From Korobacter sp963703075 (lineage in GTDB: Bacteria; Acidobacteriota; Terriglobia; Terriglobales; Acidobacteriaceae): a DNA stretch of 64,000 nt. The stretch is taken from positions 2,976,001-3,040,000 of the forward strand of contig OY969786.1 of NCBI GenBank assembly GCA_963703075.1, written 5' to 3'. Positions 26,577 to 35,990 of this stretch are shown in pieces. The notes under the pieces were generated by a model, which was given only the letters and a program-made list of their open reading frames with translations, had not been told where the DNA came from and ran no database searches. The first letter of the stretch is position 1; each line of letters starts with the position of its first letter. The position numbers and the translations under genes were made by a program.

Positions 26577-29546
26577 TTAGGCGGCAGATTTCTTCAGCGG
26601 CACCGGGGCCACCGTGTTGGAAGGGAAAATCATGCTGAAGGCCGTCCCCGCGTTTTCCCGGCTGCGCACACAGATCCGCCCCTTGGCCTTCTCCACCATG
26701 CCCTTGGTGACCCACAGACCAAGGCCAGTGCCCACGTCCGCCTTGGTGGTGAAGAAGGGCGTAAACAGCCGCTTGCGCACGTCTGCCGACATGCCGCAGC
26801 CGGAGTCGGCCAGCGTCACCCGGGTGGCGTTCATTCCCGTCTTCCAGTCGCACGTCCCCCGCGCCCGGATACGGATTTTGCCCGCGGCGCGCGACGCATC
26901 GATCGCATTGGCGAGCAAATTCGAAAGCACTTGGCGCATCTCCCCGGCCAGCCCGGAGATCTTCAGATCCGCTGCGACATCGACTTGCAAGTCGAGCGAC
27001 TTATAAGAAATTTTTCGCTGATACAAATTTAGGACGTCGTGCACCAACTCATCGACCTTGATGATCTTGGGACCGCTCGCATCGCGGTAGAACCCCAGGG
27101 TCTGTCGCGCGATGTGCGAAACCCGCATCAGTTCCTGGTCGGCAACTTCGAGATAGTCCTGCACCTGCGGATAGATCCCCTCCGTCGTCTTCGCCAGGTA
27201 AATGAAATTGGTAACGGCCTCAAGGGGATTATTGATTTCGTGCGCAATGGTGGCGGCAAGCCGGCCGGTGGCAGCCAGTTTCTCCGAACTGCGCAGCGCG
27301 TCTTCCGCCTTGCGCCGCGCCGTAATGTCCATCGTCATCCCGTCGAAACTGGTGGGATTGCCGCTGGCGTCATAGAAGCCCCGGCCCACCGACCGGACCC
27401 ATTTCACCTCGCCCTCCGGCGACACCGTGCGGTAGTCAATATCGCACTTGCAGTGGTTCTGGATCGCAGCTTCCGTCGCGCGCCGAATGCGCTCACGGTC
27501 GTCTGGATGCACAATGCGATAAAAGTCTTCGATCGTGACGGACGCGTCGGCTGGAAGCCAGAAATGGTTTTTCACCCGCGCATCCCATCGCAACTCGACC
27601 GCCGGCAGGTCGCAATACCAGAAACCAATGTCCGCCGTATCGACAATCAGCCCAAAGCGCTCCTGGGTGCGGCGCAATTCCTGCTCCGCGCGCCTGCGTG
27701 CGGTGATGTCCACGGTAATTCCAACCGCGGAGATTGGCTTACGGTTCTCGTCCAGCCGAATCTGGCCCTGGGTGAAGCACCAGGCATACTCGCCATTCGC
27801 TTTGCGGACGCGGCATTCCATGCGAAAGGGGCCGCCCTCGCGAAAAGCGCGCTCTACTTCCGCCCGCGCCGTCTTGATGTCGTCCGGATGAACGGCCTCC
27901 GCCCAATCTTTTACTGATTGGCTCAACACTGCGCCTTGCAGGGAGGGCACCTCCGTCGACCATGTCAGCTTGTCCGCCCCAATCTCGCAAAACCATGTGC
28001 CCATGCTCGCCGCTTGCTGGGCCTCGCGAAACTTCTGGTCGCTCAGGTGGAGGGCTTCATCCGCCAGCCTTCGTTCGGTGATGTCGATGCTCAGCACGAC
28101 CACGCGTTCGGGCTCACTCGTGCCGGTTTCGAATACAACGTGCGCGCGCTCCTGGAGCCAGCGGGTACCCAGCGGCGTCTGCACACGATATTCAGCAAAG
28201 TAGTCTTTCTCTTGCTCGATCGCCTGCTCCAGCTGTTCGCGAATGCTGTCCCGGTCTTCGGGATGGATCTGCGACTCCCAGTCATGCCACATTTTGATCC
28301 TGGAGAGCTCGCAACCGAAAACCGGCCAGCTTCCTGGAGAAAACCGGATCTCGTTGGTCCGAAGGTCGAGTTCCCACGTGGCCAGCTGTGCCGACTGCTG
28401 GGCGATGGCCAACCGTTGCTGCACTTCCTTCGAGGAGGCGAGCTGGCGGGCAATGCCATCGTTGAGGTGCGCGTTATCAATTGCCACCGCCGCCTGCGCA
28501 GCGATGCTCTCAACGAGGTGCGCCGCCTCCTGGGTAAACTTGTCAACTTCCGGATGCCCGAGAAACAAACCGCCGATCACCTCTCCGGAGCGTGACACCA
28601 CCGGAACCGCCAGGTAGCTGCACACGGCCACGTGTCCTTCGCGCTTTTCGGGGTGAGGCGTCTTGCGTCCGTAACGCTGGTCCTTCGTGACGTCCGCGAT
28701 TCGCACGGTGCCGGCCCGGGCAAAGGTTGGGGCAAAGATATTAGTACCGCGCGGTAACGGAAATTCCGAAAGCGCTTCATAGTCCGCGCCCGATACGGTG
28801 TGAAGGGTGCGGCTCTCACCGCCGATCCCGTTGACGTTGTAGATGAAGACCGCGAATGCGGCGCCGCTGAATTCACGGGCCGTATCGGTAGCCGCTTGGA
28901 CAATCTTTTGTGGATCGCGTTCCGCTGCGAGCAGTATGCCGGTATCGTTGAGCTTCTCGATCTGCTTCTGATAACGGACACGTTGCGACTCAGAACGGTG
29001 CCGTTCGATGGCGATGGATGCGGTCCGGGATAGCAGATCGACAACTTGTAATGTGCTTGGGGACGGGCGAGAGGGCTCGCTGTAATACAGAGCGAACGAT
29101 CCGATCACTTCGCCTTGCGATGAATTGACCGGGGTCGACCAGCAGGCGCGCAAACCGAATTTATGCGCCAGGTCCCGCAAGTGTTTCCACGAAGGGGCAT
29201 TCTCAATATCGGCTACGATCACCGGCTTCTTGCGGAAGACCGCGGCCCCGCACGATCCGTTGTTCGAACTTACGGTAGTGCCGTGAATCGCGTTGTTGTA
29301 TTCCTTCGGCAGGCTCGGCGCCGCACCGTGCAGAAGGTGGGTCCCGGATTCGTCCAGCAAGAGAATGGAACAGCGCACTGCGCCGTCGCAGAAATTCTCT
29401 GCGGCGTACGCAATTTCTTTCAGAACTTTTTCGAGGGCTGCGCCACGGGCGATGAGTTCGAGAATCTTGTTTTCGCGCGCGAGCAACTGGATCGCGTGTT
29501 CCGTCGCATCCGGCTCAGCCGCGGAGGTAGGATTCACAACATCCAT
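26577..29546 (-). CDS. Cytoplasmic sensor histidine kinase with two GAF and three PAS domains
   Basis: The 989-residue protein has no membrane helix. Order: a leading helix (LARENKILELIARGAALEKV), GAF (about 30-190, with SCGAAVFRKKPVIVADIE), a second GAF (about 200-365), and three PAS/PAC units, each ending in an ITERR or ITARR linker. Next is HisKA with AATGRLAATIAHEINNPLEA (His to be phosphorylated), then an HATPase domain with NAIDASRAAG, DSGCGM, FFTTK and GTGLGLWVTKGM. No receiver domain follows. The HisKA-ATPase part is clearly similar to the kinase at 56416-57909. It probably integrates small-molecule or redox signals; the partner regulator is not identifiable here. A G-rich tract lies just downstream of its stop. 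Confidence 0.93.
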   Translation of the reverse strand: MDVVNPTSAAEPDATEHAIQLLARENKILELIARGAALEKVLKEIAYAAENFCDGAVRCSILLLDESGTHLLHGAAPSLPKEYNNAIHGTTVSSNNGSCGAAVFRKKPVIVADIENAPSWKHLRDLAHKFGLRACWSTPVNSSQGEVIGSFALYYSEPSRPSPSTLQVVDLLSRTASIAIERHRSESQRVRYQKQIEKLNDTGILLAAERDPQKIVQAATDTAREFSGAAFAVFIYNVNGIGGESRTLHTVSGADYEALSEFPLPRGTNIFAPTFARAGTVRIADVTKDQRYGRKTPHPEKREGHVAVCSYLAVPVVSRSGEVIGGLFLGHPEVDKFTQEAAHLVESIAAQAAVAIDNAHLNDGIARQLASSKEVQQRLAIAQQSAQLATWELDLRTNEIRFSPGSWPVFGCELSRIKMWHDWESQIHPEDRDSIREQLEQAIEQEKDYFAEYRVQTPLGTRWLQERAHVVFETGTSEPERVVVLSIDITERRLADEALHLSDQKFREAQQAASMGTWFCEIGADKLTWSTEVPSLQGAVLSQSVKDWAEAVHPDDIKTARAEVERAFREGGPFRMECRVRKANGEYAWCFTQGQIRLDENRKPISAVGITVDITARRRAEQELRRTQERFGLIVDTADIGFWYCDLPAVELRWDARVKNHFWLPADASVTIEDFYRIVHPDDRERIRRATEAAIQNHCKCDIDYRTVSPEGEVKWVRSVGRGFYDASGNPTSFDGMTMDITARRKAEDALRSSEKLAATGRLAATIAHEINNPLEAVTNFIYLAKTTEGIYPQVQDYLEVADQELMRVSHIARQTLGFYRDASGPKIIKVDELVHDVLNLYQRKISYKSLDLQVDVAADLKISGLAGEMRQVLSNLLANAIDASRAAGKIRIRARGTCDWKTGMNATRVTLADSGCGMSADVRKRLFTPFFTTKADVGTGLGLWVTKGMVEKAKGRICVRSRENAGTAFSMIFPSNTVAPVPLKKSAA

Positions 29547-29631
29547 GGGACAAACGCCCTCAAAGCCCAGTACTAGGTCAAAAGGGGTTTAGATGCCGGC
29601 CGAACAGGCGCAGTTGTGCTGTCGATCAGGC

Positions 29632-29658
29632 ACAAAAAGGGCGCTGTTCGTGCGCCCT
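29632..29658 (-). terminator. Rho-independent terminator after the first acs gene
   Basis: On the minus strand AGGGCGC (29658-29652) pairs with GCGCCCT (29644-29638) around a 7-base loop and is followed by TTTTTG. It lies about 20 bases after the acs stop and before the start of the GAF/PAS kinase gene. Confidence 0.88.
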
Positions 29659-29679
29659 CTCATATCGCATTGCGAGGAA

Positions 29680-31641
29680 TTACTCGTCGCCTTTCAGCTT
29701 CGCCAGCACGCTGAAATCTTCCAGCGTCGTTGTGTCGCCCTTCACGTCTCCTCCGGCTGCGAGCTCACGCAGCAGGCGCCGCATGATCTTGCCGCTGCGG
29801 GTTTTTGGCAACGAATCGGTGAAACGAATGTCGTCGGGCTTGGCCATGGAACCAATTTCCTTCGCCACCCAGCTGCGCAATTCCTCTTTCAGCTCGGGAG
29901 ACGGCTTGCTTCCAGATTCCAGCGTGACGAAGGCAGAGACGGCTTGTCCCTTCATCTCGTCTGGTCGTCCCACGACCGCGGCTTCTGCAACCTTCGGATG
30001 CGCGACCAGCGCGGACTCAATCTCCATCGTGCTGAGGCGGTGCCCGGAAACATTGAGCACGTCATCAACCCGGCCCATGATCCAGAAGTAGCCGTCCTTG
30101 TCTTCCCGCGCCCCGTCGCCGGTGAAGTACACGCCCGGAATATCGGACCAATACTGCGCCTTGTAGCGTTCGGGATCGCCGTAGATGGTGCGCATCATCG
30201 CGGGCCACGGCTTCTTGATTACCAGGAAACCGCCGGAGCCAAGCGGAACTTTTTCTCCCGTGCGGGTCACTACTTCCGCAATCACACCGGGCAAAGGACG
30301 CGTTGCCGAGCCAGGCTTGGTCGCGATCGCGCCCGGTAAAGGGGAGATCATGATGCAACCGGTTTCGGTCTGCCACCACGTGTCCACGATCGGGCAACGA
30401 TCTTTGCCGATCACGTCGCGGTACCACATCCAGGCTTCCGGATTAATCGGTTCGCCCACGCTGCCCAGCAACCGCAGCGTGCTCAAGTCGTGACGGTTCG
30501 GATATTGAGCGCCCCACTTCATGAAGGTACGGATCGCTGTAGGTGCTGTGTAGAAGACGGTCACCTTATGTTTCGCGACCAGCGCCCAAAAGCGGTCCAT
30601 GTCCGGCTGGTTCGGAGCGCCTTCGTACATCAGCGTCGTCGCGCCGTTCTGCAATGGACGATAAACGATGTAACTGTGTCCCGTGACCCACCCAATATCG
30701 GCGGTACACCAGTACACGTCATCCTCTTTCAAATCGAAGACCCACTTGGTGGTGAGATAGGTGCCGACCGCATAGCCACCAGTCGTGTGCACGATGCCCT
30801 TCGGCTTACCGGTGGTGCCCGAGGTGTAAAGGATGTAGAGCGGATGCTCGGCGTCGAGTGGTTCGGCGGGACAGTGATCGCTCGCCGTGGCCATGAGGTC
30901 GTGCCACCAGTGGTCGCGGCCTTCCTTCATCTCGATGGCGGAGTCGGTACGCTTGTACACGATGACATGCTTCACCGTCGGACACTTTTCGAGCGCTTCG
31001 TCGACTGCGGCCTTTAACTTCACTTCGTTCCCGCGTCGCCAGGATCCATCCTGGGTGATCACGGCCACCGCCTTCTGGTCGGTGATGCGATCGACCAGAG
31101 CATTGGCGGAGAATCCACCGAAGATGACCGAATGGGTCGCGCCGATACGCGCACAGGCAAGCATCGCCACCGGCAATTCCGGAACCATGCCCATGTAGAT
31201 GGCAACACGATCGCCTTTTTGAATGCCAAGCGTCTTCAGGACGTTGGCAAACTTCTGCACCTCGAGCCAGAGCTGCTGATACGTGAGTGTGCGCACATCT
31301 CCGGGCTCACCTTCCCAGATAAACGCCGCTTTATGCCGCTTTCCGCCGAGCACATGGCTGTCGAGGCAGTTGTAGGAGATGTTGGTCTGGGCGCCGACAA
31401 ACCATTTCGCCCAGGGAGCGTCCCATTCCAGAACCTTCGTCCACGGCTTGAACCAGTGCAGTTCCTTGGCAATGCCGGCCCAGAACTTTTCCGGATCCTC
31501 CGCCGCTTCCTGGTAAATCTGCTCATATTGCTCGAGGCTCTTGATATGCGCCGCCTCGCGGAACGCGGCAGGTGGTTCGAACGTGCGGTTTTCCTGGAGG
31601 GTAGAGTCGATGTTGACGTGCGGAGTCGTGACGTTCGACAT
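29680..31641 (-). CDS. acs: Acetyl-CoA synthetase (acetate-CoA ligase, AMP-forming)
   Basis: With the ATG at 31641 the product is 653 residues, the normal Acs length; the open frame upstream to 31941 overlaps the leader and is not used. Landmarks: the ACS N-terminal region (FWAGIAKELHWFKPW), AMP-binding P-loop YTSGTTGKPKGIVHT, TWWQTETGCIMISPLPG (with the acyl-pocket Trp of acetate-specific enzymes), YFTGDGAREDKDGYFWIMGR, and the hinge and lysine-acetylation motif LPKTRSGKIMRR. The enzyme converts acetate, ATP and CoA to acetyl-CoA in the cytoplasm. It lies downstream of a paralogue and is separated from it by a hairpin. Confidence 0.96.
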   Translation of the reverse strand: MSNVTTPHVNIDSTLQENRTFEPPAAFREAAHIKSLEQYEQIYQEAAEDPEKFWAGIAKELHWFKPWTKVLEWDAPWAKWFVGAQTNISYNCLDSHVLGGKRHKAAFIWEGEPGDVRTLTYQQLWLEVQKFANVLKTLGIQKGDRVAIYMGMVPELPVAMLACARIGATHSVIFGGFSANALVDRITDQKAVAVITQDGSWRRGNEVKLKAAVDEALEKCPTVKHVIVYKRTDSAIEMKEGRDHWWHDLMATASDHCPAEPLDAEHPLYILYTSGTTGKPKGIVHTTGGYAVGTYLTTKWVFDLKEDDVYWCTADIGWVTGHSYIVYRPLQNGATTLMYEGAPNQPDMDRFWALVAKHKVTVFYTAPTAIRTFMKWGAQYPNRHDLSTLRLLGSVGEPINPEAWMWYRDVIGKDRCPIVDTWWQTETGCIMISPLPGAIATKPGSATRPLPGVIAEVVTRTGEKVPLGSGGFLVIKKPWPAMMRTIYGDPERYKAQYWSDIPGVYFTGDGAREDKDGYFWIMGRVDDVLNVSGHRLSTMEIESALVAHPKVAEAAVVGRPDEMKGQAVSAFVTLESGSKPSPELKEELRSWVAKEIGSMAKPDDIRFTDSLPKTRSGKIMRRLLRELAAGGDVKGDTTTLEDFSVLAKLKGDE

Positions 31642-31702
31642 GACGCGGTGTTCCTTCCTGATGTCCCTGGATCGTCTTTCAGACGCCCTACGCATACTAA
31701 AA

Positions 31703-31732
31703 CAAGCGGCCCGCTCGGGGAAAACGGGCCGC
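31703..31732 (-). terminator. Hairpin between the two acs paralogues
   Basis: GCGGCCCG (31706-31713) and CGGGCCGC (31725-31732) form an 8-base-pair stem with an 11-base loop. On the minus strand the stem is followed by TTGTTTT, so it probably terminates or attenuates the upstream acs-like transcript. Confidence 0.7.
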
Positions 31733-31756
31733 CAGGAGAATCGTGCAGCAACACTG

Positions 31757-33667
31757 CTATTGTTCGAGGGTGGAGAGATCTCCGATCTCGGCGCCGGTTT
31801 CCCGCGCTTTGAGAAGGCGGCGCATGATCTTGCCACTGCGGGTCTTTGGCAGCGATGGAACGAAGTCGATGGCCGAAGGCGTCGCGATCGGGCCCAACTC
31901 GCGGCGCACGTGGTCCACCAGGGCTGCCTTGAGGGTTTCACTCGCCACGTGTCCGGCCCGAAGTTGCACGAAGGCCTTGATCGTTTCGCCCTTCAGCGAA
32001 TCGGGTACGCCGATGGCCGCTGCTTCGGCTACCGCCGGATGCGACACAAGGGCGCTCTCAACCTCGGCAGTCCCAATGCGGTGTCCGGCTACGTTGAGGA
32101 CGTCGTCGGCCCGGCCGATGACTGCGATATAGCCTTCGGCATCGCGTACGGCAATATCGCCGGTCATGTAACAGCCGGGAATTTCCTGCCACTCGCGCTC
32201 CCACTTTGCGTCATTTTGCCAAACCGTACGCATCATGTGGGGAAAGGGACGCTTCAGGATCAATCGCCCGGTTACGCCATTGGGCGAGCGCTTGCCTTCG
32301 AGATCCACCACGTCGGCCTCTACGCCGGGCAACGGTAAACCAGCTTTGCCGGGACGCATAGGAAGTGTGACCGGCGTGCCTAAAGTTGGTCCGCCCAACT
32401 CGGTCTGCCACCAGTTGTCGATCACGTATCCCCACTTTCCGTCTCCGGCAATATAAGTTTGCGCCCAGCGCCAGGCCTCGGGATTGAGAGGTTCACCGGC
32501 GCAGGCGATCACCCGCAGCGTCGTCAAATCGTAAGAAAGCGGCAGAGATTCGCCGAAGCGCATGAACATGCGGATCGCGGTGGGCGCGGTAAACATCTTT
32601 GTGACGCCGTAGCGCTCGATGACTTGCCATGCCGCCGCTGGGTCAGGATAGTCAATCGCTCCTTCGCGTAATAAAGTAGTCACGCCGGCGCAGAGTGGCG
32701 CATACACGATGTAGGAATGTCCCACGATCCAACCTGTATCGGACGTGTTCCAGAAAATGTCTTGCTCGTTCACGTCGAGAAATGTGCGCAGATGGTAGGT
32801 GGTGCCCACCATGAAGCCGCCGTGCACGTGGACCACGCCCTTCGGCTTACCCGTCGTTCCCGAGGTGTACAGGATGAAGAGCGGGTCTTCCGCATCCATT
32901 TCTTCTGCCGGACATTCAGAGGAAAACTTCATCAGCGCGTAAAAGTCGACCTCGCGCCGGCTGGCAGGCTCGAACTGGCCTTTGCTGCGCTGATAAACGA
33001 CGACGTGCTCGACGAAGTCGATTCCGTCGATGGCTTCGTCGACAATCGGTTTCAGAGCGACCGTCTTGCCGCGGCGGTACGTGCACTCGCCGGCAACCAC
33101 AACTTTCGCTTGGGCGTCAACGATGCGATCGCGTAGAGCTGTGTGCCCCAGCCCGGCATACACAACCGAGTGAATCGCGCCAATGCGCGCGCACGCCAGC
33201 ATCGCCACGATGCACTCAATCGTCAGCGGCATATAAATCACCACCCGGTCGCCCTTGTTCACGTCGATCGAGCGCAGCCCATTCGCAAAGCGACACACCA
33301 TGCGATACAACTGCCCATAGGTGATGACGCGCTCCGATCCGTCTTCGCAGAGCCAAATGTAAGCCACTCGATTACGCCGCTCGGACTTGGCATGGCGATC
33401 GAGCGCATTGAGCGTGATGTTGGTTTTGCCTCCGACGAACCACTGATGATGCGGGCCGCTCTGGTCCATTACTTTGTGGAATGGCTTGGTCCAGCGGAAA
33501 CCCTGGGCGATTTCCCCCCAGAACTTCTGCGGGTCCGCGATCGACCGGTCATACTCCTCCTGCCAGTGGCTCAACAGAGCTTGCTTGACGACAATCTCTG
33601 GAGCCTCGTACTGCTCCTCTTTGGCTACAAAGCTCTGGATATTGGCGGGGGACGCGACCGTGGACAT
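31757..33667 (-). CDS. Acetyl/propionyl-CoA synthetase paralogue (AMP-forming)
   Basis: The ATG at 33667 follows a GAGGAGG ribosome-binding site. The 636-residue product has YTSGTTGKPKGVVHVHGG, NWWQTELGGPTLGTPVTLP, YMTGDIAVRDAEGYIAVIGR and LPKTRSGKIMRRLLKA, so it is a full acyl-CoA synthetase of the Acs family with the lysine control motif. It differs from its neighbour throughout, including the pocket motif (TELGGPTLGTPV instead of TETGCIMISPLP). This leaves open acetate, propionate or another short acid as substrate. Tandem Acs-type genes may reflect isozymes with different affinity or regulation. Confidence 0.9.
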   Translation of the reverse strand: MSTVASPANIQSFVAKEEQYEAPEIVVKQALLSHWQEEYDRSIADPQKFWGEIAQGFRWTKPFHKVMDQSGPHHQWFVGGKTNITLNALDRHAKSERRNRVAYIWLCEDGSERVITYGQLYRMVCRFANGLRSIDVNKGDRVVIYMPLTIECIVAMLACARIGAIHSVVYAGLGHTALRDRIVDAQAKVVVAGECTYRRGKTVALKPIVDEAIDGIDFVEHVVVYQRSKGQFEPASRREVDFYALMKFSSECPAEEMDAEDPLFILYTSGTTGKPKGVVHVHGGFMVGTTYHLRTFLDVNEQDIFWNTSDTGWIVGHSYIVYAPLCAGVTTLLREGAIDYPDPAAAWQVIERYGVTKMFTAPTAIRMFMRFGESLPLSYDLTTLRVIACAGEPLNPEAWRWAQTYIAGDGKWGYVIDNWWQTELGGPTLGTPVTLPMRPGKAGLPLPGVEADVVDLEGKRSPNGVTGRLILKRPFPHMMRTVWQNDAKWEREWQEIPGCYMTGDIAVRDAEGYIAVIGRADDVLNVAGHRIGTAEVESALVSHPAVAEAAAIGVPDSLKGETIKAFVQLRAGHVASETLKAALVDHVRRELGPIATPSAIDFVPSLPKTRSGKIMRRLLKARETGAEIGDLSTLEQ

Positions 33668-34082
33668 AAATGCCTCCTCAGAGTTGGGGACGTTTGTATA
33701 ACGGAACTTGGAGAATTGCCACTAGGGATGGAGCGGAAGGGGCTGAATCATTTCCATTCTGGCAACGGCCCATTGCGCTTGACATACGGTCACCTGCACA
33801 GCTTGCTGGCATCCTGGGCCGAAGTGAAAGATCAGCAGGCGGAGAACTCTTGTGGGGTGTAGGAGGATGGTCGGAAGCTCAACCGCGGTGCTGGAATCGT
33901 TGTCCCATCCAGAAGGCGTTCCCTGGAATCGCCTCTTAACCTGGGCATCACGGTATTTATGACCTGCGTCCCCCGCCTGCTTCTTATTTAATTGTCGATA
34001 TTCTGCGCGCTGGATTGATGGCCGTCTATGTCCTGCGTCACAGGCCGAGCGTGACGTAGATCACATTTTCCCGCGAGGGCAC
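33668..34082. other. Intergenic stretch with no recognised gene
   Basis: This 415-base region upstream of the acs-like gene contains its ribosome-binding site at the left edge and a TATACA-like -10 candidate on the minus strand (33700-33695) without a matching -35. Open frames here are antisense continuations or low-complexity and are not supported. Confidence 0.4.
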
Positions 34083-34110
34083 AAAAAAGCGCCGCCAGGG
34101 ATGGCGGCGC
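34083..34110 (-). terminator. Rho-independent terminator after the lipoprotein gene
   Basis: On the minus strand GCGCCGCC (34110-34103) pairs with GGCGGCGC (34096-34089) around a 6-base loop, followed by TTTTTT. It lies about 30 bases after the stop at 34140. Confidence 0.92.
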
Positions 34111-34139
34111 ATTGTTTGCTAGTCGATGGGCTTGTTCGC

Positions 34140-35150
34140 TTATTGGTAGGTTACGTTCATTTTGTCGACGTACACCGAGAATCCGGTCGCTTTGCCGTTC
34201 ATGTCGAGTTGGAAAGCATTCGTCAGAGCGTCCCACGACTGGCCGGTATGCTTTGCCGGATAAGTCACGTTGACGACGGTGCGAACACCATCCACCGTGA
34301 TCGCGTCGTGGATGCCGTTGGTGCCGTCGGCATGATATTCGGCCACAATGTGGTGCCAGGTATCGCCCGTAAAGCCCGTGAAAGGAACGTTGCTGGACAC
34401 CCATTTGCGGTTGATGTAGTCGAACGTCCGCCAGCTATGGGTCGGATAATCTGCCTGCCACGCATAGTTATAGGTGTAGCCGTTGACCTCGTGCTGGCAC
34501 TCAAACTCGATCGCCTGCGGCGCATTGACGCTCGAGGCCGGCACGTAAATGTAGAAGTCGTAAACCAGGCTCTTTACCGGCGCCTTGGGCACCGAGCTGT
34601 TCCCACGGTACCAGTAGCCATTCGAGAAGGCCTGCGAACCGCTGATCTTGAACTCGGCAGCCGTCGAGGTGCCGTCGACCGTCGGATTCGTTAGACCGCG
34701 GGTCATGATGTAATTCGCAAGCGCGCCGCCTCCGCCGCTATCGCCACACGAACCACAGGTTTGCCAGTTCGATTCCTCCTGGACGTTCGCAAACGTTGTG
34801 CCTGCCGGCGGCGGCGGGGGTGGAGGTGGGGTTGGGTTGCTTGTCGACTGGACGGTTACATATTTCACCGTCTTCGTAATGTTGTGGCTGTCATCCACGG
34901 ACTGCACAGCCAGACGATGAGTGCCCGTTGACAGGTTTACGCTTTGATTCAGCGAGCCGGAATGGCTGTCCAGAACCTTTTGGCCGTCCACATACAACTG
35001 CAGGACATGGCTGCTACCACTGACTGTCGCGCTCACTTGCACCGGGGACGTTGCGGTCGATGCTGCAGGTTGAGAAATGGTGACCGTCGCCGCGGTACAT
35101 CCAGCTCCCAAGAGAGAGAATGCAAACAAACTTTTAACCAAGCGCTTCAT
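34140..35150 (-). CDS. Lipoprotein with Ig-like domain, poly-Pro linker and lectin/lyase-like domain
   Basis: The 336-residue product begins with a lipoprotein signal (MKRLVKSLFAFSLLGAGC; lipobox LGAGC). Residues about 20-100 form an Ig-like domain (VSGSSHVLQLYVDGQKVLDS), followed by a run of eight prolines near residues 108-115. The C-terminal 215 residues are strand-rich, with Trp and His residues suggestive of a jelly-roll carbohydrate-binding or lyase-like fold (VYDFYIYVPASSV, FECQHEVNGYTYNYAWQAD, FTGFTGDTWHHIVAEYHADG). I cannot name a catalytic triad. It is a single gene ended by a strong terminator. A surface-anchored polysaccharide-binding function is an inference. Confidence 0.75.
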   Translation of the reverse strand: MKRLVKSLFAFSLLGAGCTAATVTISQPAASTATSPVQVSATVSGSSHVLQLYVDGQKVLDSHSGSLNQSVNLSTGTHRLAVQSVDDSHNITKTVKYVTVQSTSNPTPPPPPPPPAGTTFANVQEESNWQTCGSCGDSGGGGALANYIMTRGLTNPTVDGTSTAAEFKISGSQAFSNGYWYRGNSSVPKAPVKSLVYDFYIYVPASSVNAPQAIEFECQHEVNGYTYNYAWQADYPTHSWRTFDYINRKWVSSNVPFTGFTGDTWHHIVAEYHADGTNGIHDAITVDGVRTVVNVTYPAKHTGQSWDALTNAFQLDMNGKATGFSVYVDKMNVTYQ

Positions 35151-35506
35151 GACTTCTCCGCTGATTCAAGGTTGCATGCATCTCAGCTCTGCAATTCGGG
35201 CACTCCACGCTTCACATTCGCGCTTGTAATTTTTTGTGCCCGTGTGACGAGAAGAATCATGGAGCAAGGAGTCACTTTTCCAAATGGACAGAAACACCTA
35301 GGTACACGGGTTAAGTATCTTAAAAAGGGGGACATGTCCGTATGCCAAAGCCGTCGGACTTTGGTTTAGTTTCATAAATTTACGGACAAGTTAGTGGAAG
35401 AGTAATGGCTCTGAGAGGGAGATTTACAGCGTCGCTAGTACTAAGGGAGTCAACGAGCCGGAGCGGCAAAGTGCCCTATCTTCAGTAGCAGGCAGCAACT
35501 CTGACT
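35151..35506. other. Intergenic stretch with small inverted repeats
   Basis: The 356-base region holds a perfect 10-base palindrome GGACATGTCC at 35330-35339 and a small CCAAAG/CTTTGG hairpin at 35345-35364 followed by TTTAGTTT. No coding region is supported. The lipoprotein promoter should be at the left side on the minus strand. Confidence 0.4.
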
Positions 35507-35881
35507 CTACGCAGCGGCTAATGCCTTCCAGAGGTCATTGGCGAAAAGGATAGGGTCATCGTTCTTCTGGACATACGCGTCTGCTCCCATGTACATGCAG
35601 ACATCGATCTCGTTCTGTGCTTTAAGCCGGCTGACCACAATGACCCGTTTCGGTCGCAGTTCGGGGTCTCGCTTAATGGCTCGGAGTATCTCGTATCCGC
35701 TCACCATGGGCAGATTCAGATCCAGGATCAAGCCGTCGGGGAAGGCGAAATGGCTTCGCAGGCGTTCGAGGGCATAGCTGCCGTCCGTAACGCGTTCCAC
35801 TTCAAGCCCATACAGTTGCAGGTAGTCGTCGAGCAACTCTGCTTCCGCGCGATTATCTTCCACAACCAGGATATTGCCCAT
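35507..35881 (-). CDS. Single-domain response regulator (receiver only)
   Basis: Using the ATG at 35881, which opens with the receiver strand NILVVEDNRAEAELLDDYL, the product is 124 residues, exactly one receiver domain. The acidic pocket is ED near residue 8, the phosphorylated Asp lies in LILDLNLPMVSGYEILRAI, Ser follows in VIVVSRLKAQN, and the conserved Lys is in AYVQKNDDP. There is no output domain, so it works through protein contacts as in CheY- or Rcp1-type regulators. It lies downstream of the TonB receptor in the same direction, but a hairpin separates them. Its kinase may be one of the receiver-less kinases in this window. Confidence 0.9.
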   Translation of the reverse strand: MGNILVVEDNRAEAELLDDYLQLYGLEVERVTDGSYALERLRSHFAFPDGLILDLNLPMVSGYEILRAIKRDPELRPKRVIVVSRLKAQNEIDVCMYMGADAYVQKNDDPILFANDLWKALAAA

Positions 35882-35952
35882 GGGACACCTTGTTGTGATT
35901 GGAGGGGCTGCCGGGCAGGAGTGTTGCCTGACGATCTCGCTAATGGACATAA

Positions 35953-35980
35953 GCACCGGAGTAATCAACAGCTCCGGTGC
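35953..35980 (-). terminator. Hairpin after the TonB-dependent receptor
   Basis: GCACCGGAG (35953-35961) pairs perfectly with CTCCGGTGC (35972-35980) with a 10-base loop. It starts 11 bases after the receptor stop on the minus strand. The T-tract is short (TTATGT), so termination may be partial and allow read-through into the response regulator. Confidence 0.65.
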
Positions 35981-35990
35981 CTCTGCGGTT

